Numbered from the stretch's first letter, positions 11,384 to 20,457 are shown. The stretch is DNA of 64,000 nt from Candidatus Melainabacteria bacterium (GCA_017307165.1 JAFKGK010000010.1:1-64000), one strand, 5' to 3'. A program made the numbers and translations. The notes: a model not told the origin generated them from the sequence alone.

Positions 11384-11839
11384 TCAATTGGGAAACTTGC
11401 GTGCGATATCGGCAGCTAGCTGCGACACATAAGGTAGATGCGTCGCCTTGTGCGTATGTGTGTCGTAGGCCATTTTGACCGAGATGATCATATAGACAAA
11501 CCACAGCAGCATGACCACCATGCTGAGGACCATAGCGGCAAGACCGCCAAGCAAGGGGATGAAAGCCAAAAATGATGATGCAATGCCAAGACAGGTGCTG
11601 ACGGCAAAGCAGCCAGCGGCAAAGATGATGGATTGGAGGGCGTGAAACCTCACGTAATAAGTGTTATCGGCCGGTGATAGTAAAATAATCACGGCGACGG
11701 CCAGATTGAGTGGCGATAGTGGTACATAACTGAGAGTAGCCAATAGCCTGGCGTCGATATTTTGGTTAAATACCGCCACCTGTCCCGGTTCGCCAAGAGA
11801 TGCCTCGGTAACAGTCAAATCTGGTAGTTTGCTAGCCAA
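11384..11839 (-). CDS. DUF4870/Tic20-like membrane protein
   Basis: This 151-residue protein has four likely membrane segments: about residues 34-55, 68-87, 90-108 and 108-125. The YYVRFHALQSIIFAAG element is characteristic of DUF4870/Tic20-like small membrane proteins, whose function in bacteria is uncertain. The start codon is TTG with a GAGGTG site about 10 bases upstream. It is divergent from the Ser/Thr kinase gene (52 bases between starts), so the two may share a regulatory region. Confidence 0.8.
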   Translation of the reverse strand: MASKLPDLTVTEASLGEPGQVAVFNQNIDARLLATLSYVPLSPLNLAVAVIILLSPADNTYYVRFHALQSIIFAAGCFAVSTCLGIASSFLAFIPLLGGLAAMVLSMVVMLLWFVYMIISVKMAYDTHTHKATHLPYVSQLAADIARKFPN

Positions 11840-11891
11840 AGCTCTATTTCACCTCACTATCTACTGCAAGGTTATCAAATAAATATCTAAA

Positions 11892-12758
11892 ATGGAAACG
11901 CAAAAAGGATCGCTAGTCGGCACTACTCTCGACGATCGTTACCAGATCGTGGCTGAGATCGGTCGAGGCGCTCTAGGCGTAGTCTACGAAGCCCACCATC
12001 TCAAAATGGAAAAGACCGTAGCGGTCAAGATATTGTTTGGCGAGGCCGACGAAACCAATTTTTTGCGGTTTCAACGCGAAGCACAAGCGGCCAGCAGCAT
12101 GAGCCATCCCAATATCGTCACCATCTACGACTTTGGCATCTCGCAAAACAAGACACCCTATCTGGTCATGGATTACATAGAGGGTCACAACCTCAAGGAT
12201 TTACTGGCACGCTATGGCAGATTGCCGATCGAGCGCTCAGTCAAGATCTTTCAACAAATGGCCAGCGCACTCGACCATGCTCATACCAAGGGCATATTGC
12301 ATCGAGACATCAAACCCGAAAACGTAGTCATATTGCAAACCTCCTGGAACCCCGAATTTGTAAAACTGGTCGATTTTGGCATCGCCAAATATGTCAACGA
12401 ACCAAGCAGCAAAACAAAAAAGCTCACGCTTGATGGACAGGTACTGGGCACCCCGGCATTCATGAGTCCGGAGCAAGTCCTCGGAGATAGGCTCGACGCC
12501 CGTTCCGACATATACTGTTTCGGAGTTTTGATGTACAACACTCTCACCGGTAAGTATCCGATCATCGGCCCCACATCGGCCGAAACCATGAGCAGGCACA
12601 TCACCGATCCTCCTCTGGATTTTTGCGAGTCTAGCCCTGAGATTGCCATTCCCTTCAAATTGCAGCGGACTATCATGAAGACCCTCAAGAAACATCCGCA
12701 AGACCGGCCTCAGACAATGCGCGAACTCTTGATTGAGCTAGAAAATTTTAGAGACTGA
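11892..12758 (+). CDS. serine/threonine protein kinase
   Basis: This 288-residue protein is a compact Hanks-type kinase catalytic domain with essentially nothing else. Key elements are the glycine loop GRGALG at 24-29, VAVK with K46, the catalytic loop HRDIKPEN with D139, DFG at 161-163 and the APE-like SPEQ after GTPAFM. There is no C-terminal sensor, repeat or membrane segment, unlike many PknB-type receptors, so it is cytosolic. It is followed 29 bases later by an esterase gene on the same strand. Its substrate is unknown. Confidence 0.95.
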   Translation: METQKGSLVGTTLDDRYQIVAEIGRGALGVVYEAHHLKMEKTVAVKILFGEADETNFLRFQREAQAASSMSHPNIVTIYDFGISQNKTPYLVMDYIEGHNLKDLLARYGRLPIERSVKIFQQMASALDHAHTKGILHRDIKPENVVILQTSWNPEFVKLVDFGIAKYVNEPSSKTKKLTLDGQVLGTPAFMSPEQVLGDRLDARSDIYCFGVLMYNTLTGKYPIIGPTSAETMSRHITDPPLDFCESSPEIAIPFKLQRTIMKTLKKHPQDRPQTMRELLIELENFRD

Positions 12759-12787
12759 TCGGCTTTATTTTGGAATGATCCTTACCT

Positions 12788-13678
12788 ATGCGCAATTTTT
12801 TCATCCTTTTGATAATCGCCTTTATCGTCGCCATCCCAATCGTGACCAAGACCTACGAAGGCAAAGGGCAGCAATCGGTGCGAGTGATCAAAGACATCAG
12901 CTATCATCCAGACTTTATCGGCAAGGCAGCATCGTCCGATCCTGCTGATACATCCAGACTGCTCGACCTCTATCTACCAGGCAAGTCCTTGACAGCCACC
13001 GTGCCACCACTAGTGGTTTTTATCCATGGCGGTGCCTGGTTGCAAGGCGACAAGTCGGATAGCCCGGGATTATTTTTGGCAGAGCGCGGATACGCGTGCG
13101 CAAGTATCAATTATCGACTTTCGACGCAAAAGATTTTTCCAGCGCAACTGGAAGATTGCCGGGAGGCAATCAGGTTTTTGCGCAAAAATGCCGCAAATTA
13201 TGGCTATGACGGCAAAAGGATTGCAGTATGGGGAAATAGCGCAGGTGGGCACCTGGCAGCATTGATTGGCACCACTGGTGACACCAATCCCGGCACCGAG
13301 GTAAAGGCGGTAGTCGATTGGTGCGGGCTTTCCAATCTAGAGAGCGTGGCCAACCAGGCTGGCAGCAGGACCCTACTGGATTACGACACTTTAGATGGGC
13401 CGGTGGCTAAATTGCTGGGCGGCCTTGTCAAAGACAAGCAAGAGCTTGCCAAAGCAGCATCTCCTGTCAATTTTGTTAATGCCAACGATCCACCATTTTT
13501 GCTTGTGCATGGCGATATAGATAATGTCGTGCCTTACGCTCAAAGTGAAGAGTTGGCCAGGGCCTTGACCAAAGCTCAGGTCCCGCATAAGCTGTTGATG
13601 ATTCAGAGGGCCGGTCACAGTCTGGGCGGCGAAGAAGAAATCTCGGCGACGCTCGAGTTCCTCAAGCAAAATCTGTAA
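12788..13678 (+). CDS. alpha/beta hydrolase, esterase/lipase family
   Basis: This 296-residue protein begins with an N-terminal hydrophobic segment (residues 3-20), either a signal anchor or an uncleaved signal peptide, so it is probably exported. The oxyanion motif HGGAW is at 80-84 and the nucleophile is S151 in GNSAGGH. The acid is likely D243 or D245 in HGDIDNVVP, and the base is H277 in RAGHS. The arrangement fits the hormone-sensitive-lipase/BD-FAE-like esterases acting on acyl or feruloyl esters. The substrate cannot be deduced. It probably shares a transcript with the kinase gene just upstream. Confidence 0.9.
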   Translation: MRNFFILLIIAFIVAIPIVTKTYEGKGQQSVRVIKDISYHPDFIGKAASSDPADTSRLLDLYLPGKSLTATVPPLVVFIHGGAWLQGDKSDSPGLFLAERGYACASINYRLSTQKIFPAQLEDCREAIRFLRKNAANYGYDGKRIAVWGNSAGGHLAALIGTTGDTNPGTEVKAVVDWCGLSNLESVANQAGSRTLLDYDTLDGPVAKLLGGLVKDKQELAKAASPVNFVNANDPPFLLVHGDIDNVVPYAQSEELARALTKAQVPHKLLMIQRAGHSLGGEEEISATLEFLKQNL

Positions 13679-13708
13679 GATTTTTTCGCAATTTTCTTTC
13701 AATCGCCC

Positions 13709-13732
13709 AAAACCCATTTATACGGGGGTTTT
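13709..13732 (+). terminator. possible weak terminator after the esterase gene
   Basis: AAAACCC at 13709-13715 can pair with GGGTTTT at 13726-13732 around a 10-nt loop. The stem is only 7 bp and the T run is short, so it may be a weak bidirectional signal between the convergent esterase and aspartic-protease genes. Confidence 0.35.
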
Positions 13733-13784
13733 GAGGTACTCAGACCTTCCGCCAGCCGACCACCCTCAAGGCCAAATTTTGGCC

Positions 13785-15050
13785 TTAATCCGAAAGACTG
13801 CCTCGAGCAAAACTAATCACGCCCTTTTCATTATCGACGGTATATTGCCAGCGATTAAAAAAGTCATGACCGAGCAAAGGATATGGACAAGCCACATCCG
13901 GCGTCACCGCAGTCAATAGATCACTGCGCTCTATAGGCCCGAGCTTTGCCTTGGAGATAACACCCATACTGGCCATACTGACACCGGATACGCCACCAAC
14001 CCGCAAACGTCTCCGCGGATCCAGCGCTATATTGTACTTGCTTGCAATCTGCGGCGTCATGCAAGTGAGTTCGGCACCAGTATCCAATATCATCTCGCAA
14101 TCCTTGCCGTTCAAAGCGACAGTGACCACGAGCGCATTGCCGACTCTTTTAAAAGGCACAGTGTAGACATAACGCCCAGTCGCATCCACGCTTAATGCCG
14201 CCTTGACCGGGGCAGCCGAAGCTGTTTGATTGCCTGCCACGGCCGGTGCAGCCCCCTTAGCCACATTTTCCTTGCGACTAAAAACGATAGTCTGACCAGC
14301 CGACTCGATGGAGTATTTTAGATCATTAAAGAACGACTGCCCCAGGAGCATCGGTGAAGCAGGCCCCGGCCCAACGATCAAAGGCACGCGTTGCTTGACG
14401 ATGCGGCCTACAGTAACGGGATATTTGACAAACCACATCGGTATTAAGCCACCCTGCCCTACACCACCGCCCTGGGTATTCGGAGCTCCAGTCGGAGCAG
14501 GTAGTCCTAAGCGGGCCAATTCGCCGGTGGAAATGTAGCAGAGCTCTGCCCCAGTATCAAAGATCATGCGCGCACTCTTGCCAGCAAGCTCACCATCGAC
14601 AACAGCATGCCTGCCGACTTTGCGAAAAGACACCCAGGTCTCGCGCGGCACCACATCCGATGCTCTCTCGCGCTGACGATCGCCAGCAATTATGGCTAGA
14701 TACTGAGCAGCATAGCCACTTGCAGCGGTGCCCTTGCACTTATCCTGCAAGACCAAAAATACCTTTTGCGCGCGATCCAGATCACCGATTTTATAAAAGG
14801 AGAGCGCTAGATAATACAGGCTATCAGAAGGATATACCTGATCAGGGCCTTTGAGATTGGCTTCGAGGAGACTAATAGCCCGCCCATAATCTCCCGCATT
14901 GAAAGCACCTTTTGCAGCCTGAAAGTCTTCAGTGGCTCCGGCAAAGACTGCATTTGCCTCAGAAAAAAACAAGAAGCCACTCAAAACCAATAGGAAAAGC
15001 AAACGCAGCGACGCACTCAAAGCATTAATCGTGATCGCCCTCACACTCAT
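13785..15050 (-). CDS. secreted TPR protein with two retropepsin-like aspartic protease domains
   Basis: This 421-residue protein has a hydrophobic signal segment at about 12-36, a short TPR-like helical region at about 40-125, then two clan AA (retropepsin-like) aspartic protease domains. Domain one has D165 in FDTGAEL and domain two D323 in LDTGAEL, each followed by a hydrophobic LLG flap-end motif (MLLGQSFF and LLGHDFF). A Gly/Ala linker separates them at about 262-285. Retropepsins normally work as dimers, so two domains in one chain could form an internal dimer. The ATG at 15050 overlaps the small gene upstream by 26 bases. The natural substrate is unknown. Confidence 0.88.
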   Translation of the reverse strand: MSVRAITINALSASLRLLFLLVLSGFLFFSEANAVFAGATEDFQAAKGAFNAGDYGRAISLLEANLKGPDQVYPSDSLYYLALSFYKIGDLDRAQKVFLVLQDKCKGTAASGYAAQYLAIIAGDRQRERASDVVPRETWVSFRKVGRHAVVDGELAGKSARMIFDTGAELCYISTGELARLGLPAPTGAPNTQGGGVGQGGLIPMWFVKYPVTVGRIVKQRVPLIVGPGPASPMLLGQSFFNDLKYSIESAGQTIVFSRKENVAKGAAPAVAGNQTASAAPVKAALSVDATGRYVYTVPFKRVGNALVVTVALNGKDCEMILDTGAELTCMTPQIASKYNIALDPRRRLRVGGVSGVSMASMGVISKAKLGPIERSDLLTAVTPDVACPYPLLGHDFFNRWQYTVDNEKGVISFARGSLSD

Positions 15051-15291
15051 CACATTGTGGATCGCCGCAGCCCTCTATCTCAACGAGTTGCTGATCGAGA
15101 GCCGCCACCAAAAGGTCGCCATGATTTTGCAGTCCTGCGGTCAAGCCATCCAGTTTATTTTCGAGATTGGAGAGCTTGTCGACAATAGCCTCCATGGCCA
15201 CGGCAATGCGCTCGATCAGATAGGCGTCGATCACGACCTGGTCTGACTTGTCTGCCTTGACACCTTGCTTAGACTCGATTTCCGTGCTCAA
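15025..15291 (-). CDS. small acidic protein with C-terminal cysteine cluster
   Basis: This 88-residue protein is not recognised. Residues 20-68 form amphipathic helix likely to be a coiled coil (IERIAVAMEAIVDKLSNLENKL). The C-terminus carries three cysteines in CGDPQCDEC, which could bind a metal. The start is TTG with a perfect GGAGG 7 bases upstream, which supports it as real. Its 3' end overlaps the start of the double aspartic protease gene by 26 bases, so translational coupling is likely. Without a signal peptide it would stay in the cytoplasm. Confidence 0.65.
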   Translation of the reverse strand: MSTEIESKQGVKADKSDQVVIDAYLIERIAVAMEAIVDKLSNLENKLDGLTAGLQNHGDLLVAALDQQLVEIEGCGDPQCDECEGDHD

Positions 15292-15355
15292 AACGCGACC
15301 TCCAAAAGATCTTCAGATCCCCTTATTTTTCCCAATCTCCAGCATATTTAGACAT

Positions 15356-16591
15356 TTATGCGCGCCTGAGCCCAAGAGCCACCCTGGTCCCCATATTTAT
15401 CTCGCTGGCAACGGTGATCGTGCCTCTGTGTCTGTCAATTATCGCTTTAACGATCGATAGGCCGAGGCCATAACCACCCATAACTCGAGACCTGGAGCGA
15501 TCGACCCGATAAAATCTCTCAAAAATATGGGGCAGACTATCCTTGGGAATACCACAACCAGTGTCCTCGACTACTATTGTTGCGTATTGCTCATCTATCT
15601 TGAAGGACAGTGAAACCTTACCCTGATCCGTATACCTGATAGCGTTGGCGACCACATTGAGCAGCATGCGTTCAAGTGCTTCGCCACTGCCTCTGATCGC
15701 GACATCCGGCACCGTTGCACATTCGAGATCAATTTTCTTTCCCCTGGCCAACTGCCTGCTCTCGGCCATGACTGGCTCGACGACCGATGCTAGTTTGAGC
15801 ACGTCCTGCGTGAGCTCATACTGCGGTGATTCCATACGAGCAAGCACGATGAGACTCTCGCCCAGAGCCTTCATGCGATTTGATGCCCTGGAGATAATAG
15901 CGAGGATCTCATGATCGGTGCGATCCAATTTTCTTTCTTCAAAGAGCTCTTCACAGGTCTGCACCGAAGCTTCGATGACCGAAACCGGAGTATTGATCTC
16001 GTGAGCCGCATCGATGACAAATTGCCGCAGCAAGGCCATGGTTTCTTCGACCGGTCTCACAGCGTTGCCGGCAAACCATGAGCCGCAAAGATAGACAGCC
16101 AGAGCCAAAAACGGCGTGAGACCCAGCATCGCCCAGACGATTGTCGCCAGTGCATCATCGCGCAGACCGCTCGAAATCTGGATCTGCAAATAGCCTATCT
16201 GTCTGCCGCCGTCGATGATCGGGCAATAAAATGATTGTACGACCACGTCGCCGGCGTCGTGCACACGGGCCTTGCCGTCGAGCAGCGCACCAAACCCTGG
16301 CGGTCCGACTTGTTCGACTAAATGCCGATTGTTATCAAAGACCTGGATCGTCGAGGCGACCTGATCGTGCCTGGCTTTGGCGCGACTGACCCACATCTTG
16401 AGCGAGGGCTGGTTGTTGACGACCTCGACAGCCGGGATGATCTCATTGCTCAAGTCGCGCAATTGGCGGGAGAGAGACAGATCGAGCTGCGAAGCAAAGA
16501 CAAATATGGCCACTGCGCCACCGACAAAATAGAGCAGGATAAAGAGCATGACAAATTCGAGCGTCAGCCGCTTTCTCAGTCTCAGATTCAT
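15356..16591 (-). CDS. sensor histidine kinase
   Basis: This 411-residue membrane kinase has two membrane segments (about 13-35 and 150-172) flanking a periplasmic sensing region of about 115 residues. A short linker leads to HisKA with H197 in DAAHEINTP, then HATPase with the N box NVVANAIRYT, the G1 box DTGCGIP and the G2 box GGYGLGLS. The ATG at 16591 lies 4 bases after the stop of the OmpR-type regulator, so the two form a classic regulator-kinase operon. The stimulus is unknown. The TTG three bases earlier is a possible alternative start. Confidence 0.93.
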   Translation of the reverse strand: MNLRLRKRLTLEFVMLFILLYFVGGAVAIFVFASQLDLSLSRQLRDLSNEIIPAVEVVNNQPSLKMWVSRAKARHDQVASTIQVFDNNRHLVEQVGPPGFGALLDGKARVHDAGDVVVQSFYCPIIDGGRQIGYLQIQISSGLRDDALATIVWAMLGLTPFLALAVYLCGSWFAGNAVRPVEETMALLRQFVIDAAHEINTPVSVIEASVQTCEELFEERKLDRTDHEILAIISRASNRMKALGESLIVLARMESPQYELTQDVLKLASVVEPVMAESRQLARGKKIDLECATVPDVAIRGSGEALERMLLNVVANAIRYTDQGKVSLSFKIDEQYATIVVEDTGCGIPKDSLPHIFERFYRVDRSRSRVMGGYGLGLSIVKAIIDRHRGTITVASEINMGTRVALGLRRA

Positions 16592-16594
16592 CAA

Positions 16595-17269
16595 TTATTC
16601 GTCGCCGAGTCGATAGCCGACACCATGGATGGTGGCTATTATGCTTTCACGTTCGGGAGAATCGAGCTTTTTACGCAAACGCGTGATATGCCCTCGCACG
16701 GTATCCAGTAGGGCCTCAGTTTCTTGCTCCCATACACTGGAGAGCAATTCTTCGGCACTAAATACTTGATGGGGATGCCGCAAAAAAAACTCCAATAGTC
16801 TAAATTCTTTAGGCAAGAGATGGATGTCGTTGCCAGCCTTGAGCACTCTAAACTCTTTAAAATCGATCTCGAGATCGCGAAACTTGACGATCGAATGTGT
16901 TTGTTCGTGATTGCGCCTCAGTATCGCTCGCACTCGGGCTGCCAATTCTTTCAATTGAAAAGGCTTTGTCATGTAATCATCCGCGCCAGCGTCCAGACCG
17001 GTCTCCTTATCGTCCACATGACCTTTTGCAGTCAGCATGATGATGCCGGCCTGACCGCCATTTTTGCGGTAGCGCTTGCAGATCTCCAGACCGTCCAGCG
17101 AGGGCAGCATGAGGTCGAGGATGACCACGTCAAAATTAGTGTTTTCCATCCGGATCAAGGCGTCCAGACCATCCTCGGTCGACTCCACCAGATGATTGTC
17201 CTTGACCAGCCACTGGCTGATCAAGCCACGCAAATCGGGTTCGTCTTCGACTATTAGGATTCTTGCCAT
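16595..17269 (-). CDS. OmpR/PhoB-family response regulator
   Basis: This 224-residue protein has a receiver domain (acidic pair E8-D9, phosphoacceptor D52, K101 in TKPF) and a winged-helix DNA-binding domain at about 125-220 with the family-typical LLPKEFRLLEFFLRHP and VRGHITRLRKKL recognition-helix region. It is the partner of the histidine kinase directly downstream. A candidate 11-bp-spaced direct repeat lies in the upstream region and could be its own operator, but that is inference. Confidence 0.95.
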   Translation of the reverse strand: MARILIVEDEPDLRGLISQWLVKDNHLVESTEDGLDALIRMENTNFDVVILDLMLPSLDGLEICKRYRKNGGQAGIIMLTAKGHVDDKETGLDAGADDYMTKPFQLKELAARVRAILRRNHEQTHSIVKFRDLEIDFKEFRVLKAGNDIHLLPKEFRLLEFFLRHPHQVFSAEELLSSVWEQETEALLDTVRGHITRLRKKLDSPERESIIATIHGVGYRLGDE

Positions 17270-17578
17270 TGTTTAAGAGTGAAATGATTGAAAGAGAAAT
17301 GAAAGGAAGGACATGAAGTCATTATACGAAGCTAGAGCTTCCAAGTTCATCAAATATTAAAGGAAAAAATCAAGATTGGCCTGCCGAAAGGACCAATTTT
17401 GCTTTTAAAAAAACGGGTAATTAGGGTAATATGCTTCTATGGGTGAAACCTAAGGCATCACAAAGGCATCTCCGTTCCCTTCACGGTAATTGCTCCCTAT
17501 GCAAAGCCTTGCGACTCCAGCCCAAATATTTTTGTCTCTCATCGGCATGCTCCAAGGGCATTCAGGAGCAATAGCAGC
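17270..17578. promoter_or_regulatory. divergent regulatory region between two regulator genes
   Basis: This 309-base stretch has no gene. It lies between the OmpR-type regulator (leftward) and a lone receiver gene (rightward). An AT-rich part near 17340-17440 may hold promoters. AAGGCATC occurs at 17452-17459 and again at 17463-17470, repeats spaced one helical turn apart as for OmpR-family binding sites. A 6-bp stem, TGCTCC at 17548-17553 with GGAGCA at 17565-17570, would cover the AGGAG ribosome site of the receiver gene. None of these is proven. Confidence 0.45.
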
Positions 17579-17992
17579 ATGACTACCCCGTCATACCTTG
17601 TCTTGCTAGTCGAGGACGATCATCTCTTGAGCATGGTCATGACTCTTCAGCTCAAAGAGATCAAGGGCATTACGCTCAAGACCGCTCGCAACGGCTTACA
17701 AGCCTATGAGATGATCAAAGAGCTCAAGCCGGGCCTGGTCATCTTAGATGTCAGCCTTCCTGGTCTCAATGCGTTTCAGATAGTAGAAAAATTGCGTTTA
17801 GATCCAGAGTTTTTCCAACAACCGATGATAATTCAGACTTCACATGTACTGAGCCAGCAAGAGCTAGCCGCCTTAACCCTGGGTGCCACCAAGTTTGTCG
17901 ACAAGTGTCTGGCTGCTCAATCACTGGGGAGCATCGTCTCTGACTTTATTTCCGAGCTACCCAATCAAGAATCAAAATTTTCCACGATATAA
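17579..17992 (+). CDS. stand-alone response regulator receiver protein
   Basis: This 137-residue protein has a single CheY-like receiver domain: acidic residues E12-D13-D14, phosphoacceptor D57 (VILDVSLPG), T87 and K109 (FVDKC). There is no output domain. The AGGAG site is 10 bases before the ATG and may be folded in a small hairpin. It is divergent from the two-component operon, so it could be a side branch of that system. The last 28 bases overlap the convergent gene at 17965. Confidence 0.88.
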   Translation: MTTPSYLVLLVEDDHLLSMVMTLQLKEIKGITLKTARNGLQAYEMIKELKPGLVILDVSLPGLNAFQIVEKLRLDPEFFQQPMIIQTSHVLSQQELAALTLGATKFVDKCLAAQSLGSIVSDFISELPNQESKFSTI

Positions 17993-18417
17993 GCATAGGC
18001 TTTCTCAGGCTCAAAAAACTTTTCTGGCACATAACTACCCCATATCAGGCCGCCTGTCTCCGTTTCATACAATCTTAGAGAAAATGCGTGCATAAAGCCA
18101 CCACTTTCGTAGTGCACAATCATATGCTTGCCATCATCAATGGCAGCAGCAAAAATGAGCCGGTGCAGCGGTTTTACCACAGGAGAGCTTTGACCTTTTG
18201 AGGTGCTGGCATTTATCCTGGGATCTATTTTTATCTTTGTATGCTCGACTACGCAACCTACCTGGTAGCTGCCATCGGCATCGGCCATAGCATCGAGCGA
18301 CGTCTCCAGAGCATTTTGCACAGGCAAAGGCAAATCCGATATACGGGATATTTTTTTTGCATCGGCTGCCACATGATGCCTGGCAGGCTCAAACAAATTG
18401 GACTCTTGCTCAGTCAT
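17965..18417 (-). CDS. hypothetical protein
   Basis: This 150-residue soluble protein is not recognised. It has an N-terminal polar stretch and a C-terminal half with alternating beta-strand character (HRLIFAAAIDDGKHMIVHYESGG, then FSLRLYE and GGLIWGSYV), reminiscent of small sensor or immunity folds, but no family can be named. The frame is open to 18441. ATG at 18417 is chosen because it comes after the stop of the upstream gene (18425) and follows a TAGG sequence. It is the last gene of a three-gene leftward operon. Confidence 0.65.
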   Translation of the reverse strand: MTEQESNLFEPARHHVAADAKKISRISDLPLPVQNALETSLDAMADADGSYQVGCVVEHTKIKIDPRINASTSKGQSSPVVKPLHRLIFAAAIDDGKHMIVHYESGGFMHAFSLRLYETETGGLIWGSYVPEKFFEPEKAYAYIVENFDS

Positions 18418-18424
18418 AAACCTA

Positions 18425-19846
18425 TCAAAGACCTCTATCATATCTACGCAATTGCAATTCTAGATCATCTAGCGACTGTGCTCTTTTTTCGAGTACCTGG
18501 AGCGGCATCTCCCCACGAGAAAGCAGTTCGCGCCTTTTAAACTCATCCCGCATACGCAAGCGCAGGTTATCGCCCATCGCATAGCTCAGGCCTGCGCTAT
18601 AGGTGATATTGCCTCCCGCAAGGATACGATTGGCCTTGATAGGGTCATGGGCATGATCCCAACCTGCAACCATATTGGTCACACCCAATGCCATCTTCGT
18701 AGAGCCGATCAAAAGACCCGCGATGACATTGTCTTGTGCGCTGCGCGTCCCGGCTCTTATCTCGCGAGTGGCTAGTGCAAGCTGCTCCTTGCGTCGCAGA
18801 CTTTCTTCCTGATAGCAATCAAAAGCATCCAGAGATTTTTGCGAAACTTGCAGACCAGCTCGTCGGCGCTCCTCGACCGAGTCTGCCAGTTGCTTACGGT
18901 GGGTCTCGAGACGATAATGATTACGAGGCTCAAGATCGGCAATGAGTGCTTTGACGTCTTTGCGACAACGGATCTCGGCAAGTTTACCAGCGCCTCTTGC
19001 AAGGATTGGAGCACTGGCGATAAGGGCACCAGATGAAAATGTCAGCACCCCAGCAGTGCCACCGACATGAGGGCGTTTAGCATGCAGAGAATAGACATTG
19101 ACGATATTGCCCGCGACACCAACCATTTTTTTGGAAAAGTCGAGAGAATAAAGCGAGTTTTGCATCACTCTGAAACGCGAGGCAGCACAATAAAAGTCGT
19201 AAAACTCAAATAAGGCGATAGCTACGAGGTCATCGAGGACGGCCCCTTCTAAATCGGTCAAATCTTTGATACCAAGACGCATGGCCGCAGCATCTCTCGA
19301 GGCAAATAGTCGGGCTACATCTTTTTTGAGGCCAGTCATATACCTGACAGCATCATTAGCACCGTAGCCGGCCTTGACTGCCTGCTTGTGATGGTGCTCG
19401 TTGATCGATAATTCAATGGCAGCACCGAGAGCGCCTATAGATTGACCGACGATCTGCGGATAAAAGCTGGTCTCGATCAAAGCATTTTTTGGCTTGTGGA
19501 CGTCGAGAACAGGTCGACCACTGGCTATAGTCCAGCGATTAGGATGCTCGATGATGTCGGCGCGCATTGCGATCTGGCTGATCACACCAGCATTGACAGT
19601 CGATACGTCGGTTTCTTGCGAGACAAAATATCGCCATCCGCGCCACCGTCCCTGTACATTATTGGCCCTGCGAAAAGCAATATTGTATTTCTCCATGGCG
19701 ATTGCCTTGAGCAAGATCTGCCGATTGAGCTCTTCAATTTCACTCAAAATCTGCGGGTCGTTTTCGACAGCCCATGCAGGTTTTATGCACAAAATCAGGC
19801 AGACGACCAAAAAGCTGGCGTGCAGAATGCGAGCCTCAAGCCTCAT
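18425..19846 (-). CDS. secreted hypothetical protein, alpha-helical
   Basis: This 473-residue protein has a clear signal peptide (MRLEARILHASFLVVCLILC, ending at AWA). The mature part is predicted mostly helical, with hydrophobic patches around 225-260 and 360-400 and several charged helices, including LRLRMRDEFKRRELLSR near the C-terminus. No known domain is recognised. The frame stays open to 19978, but ATG at 19846 gives a signal peptide and overlaps the upstream stop as ATGA, so coupled translation with the Sel1 gene is likely. Confidence 0.75.
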   Translation of the reverse strand: MRLEARILHASFLVVCLILCIKPAWAVENDPQILSEIEELNRQILLKAIAMEKYNIAFRRANNVQGRWRGWRYFVSQETDVSTVNAGVISQIAMRADIIEHPNRWTIASGRPVLDVHKPKNALIETSFYPQIVGQSIGALGAAIELSINEHHHKQAVKAGYGANDAVRYMTGLKKDVARLFASRDAAAMRLGIKDLTDLEGAVLDDLVAIALFEFYDFYCAASRFRVMQNSLYSLDFSKKMVGVAGNIVNVYSLHAKRPHVGGTAGVLTFSSGALIASAPILARGAGKLAEIRCRKDVKALIADLEPRNHYRLETHRKQLADSVEERRRAGLQVSQKSLDAFDCYQEESLRRKEQLALATREIRAGTRSAQDNVIAGLLIGSTKMALGVTNMVAGWDHAHDPIKANRILAGGNITYSAGLSYAMGDNLRLRMRDEFKRRELLSRGEMPLQVLEKRAQSLDDLELQLRRYDRGL

Positions 19847-20457
19847 GCTTGCGCTTTGCCGGTGAGGGCTTCGACATGAGCTCTGGCTCGGGGAACGCCA
19901 GAAGCCAGGGCTTTCTCGAACCAAGTTAAAGCAAGCGCTTCGTCGACAGGCACTCCCCGACCATATAAATAAATGCAAGCCATGTCGTATTGCGCACGTC
20001 CCAGGCCACCTTCTGCAGCTTTGAGGTACCAGTGCCTGGCCCTTTCTAGATCGCTGTCCGGCATGCCCAGTCCTCGATCGTACATATAGGCCAGGGTAAA
20101 TTGAGAGTCAAGGTCGCCGCCTTCCGCTCCTCGAGTAAACCACTCGAGAGCCCTGGCCTGATTGCGCGGCAGCTCGACGTACTTATTGCCCTTTACACGC
20201 TTGAGACCATTGAGATAAATTGAGCCAAGATTGTAGGCCGCACCTATAAAACCCTGGTCAAATGACTCTTCTAGCAATTGCAAGGCACGAGCGAGATCGC
20301 GCTCTATCTGATCAAGGTCGTTAGAGCCCTGGCCCTGGCTTTCAATTTTATCTGCACCAAACTCGATGACACGCAAAAGATCCATGGCCTCGCGCGATGC
20401 AGCAACGGCGCGTGGCGTCATATGCATCTCTTGAGGATCGTCAGCATTTTTGCCCAT
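19843..20457 (-). CDS. Sel1-repeat (TPR-like) protein
   Basis: This 204-residue protein has three to four Sel1-like repeats between about residues 70 and 195, marked by spaced A-x-Y-x-L-G-x-x-Y and A-x-x-W-x-x-K-A-A-x-x-G patterns (YNLGSIYLNG, FTLAYMYDRGLG, YDMACIYLYGRG). These form helical scaffolds for protein binding. There is no signal peptide, so it is cytoplasmic. It is the first gene of an operon with the secreted protein downstream, which it overlaps by four bases. Confidence 0.88.
   Translation of the reverse strand: MGKNADDPQEMHMTPRAVAASREAMDLLRVIEFGADKIESQGQGSNDLDQIERDLARALQLLEESFDQGFIGAAYNLGSIYLNGLKRVKGNKYVELPRNQARALEWFTRGAEGGDLDSQFTLAYMYDRGLGMPDSDLERARHWYLKAAEGGLGRAQYDMACIYLYGRGVPVDEALALTWFEKALASGVPRARAHVEALTGKAQA

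Noticed and set aside
14932-15246. 104-codon plus-strand frame with a hydrophobic segment
   Set aside because: It runs antisense to the aspartic protease signal peptide and the small acidic gene; the minus-strand frames have a better ribosome site and motifs.
17430-17530. A GEMM/cyclic-di-GMP-type riboswitch
   Set aside because: GCAAAGCC at 17501-17508 resembles a GEMM core segment, but the paired GCAAACC element and the P1 helix could not be found; the match is too short.
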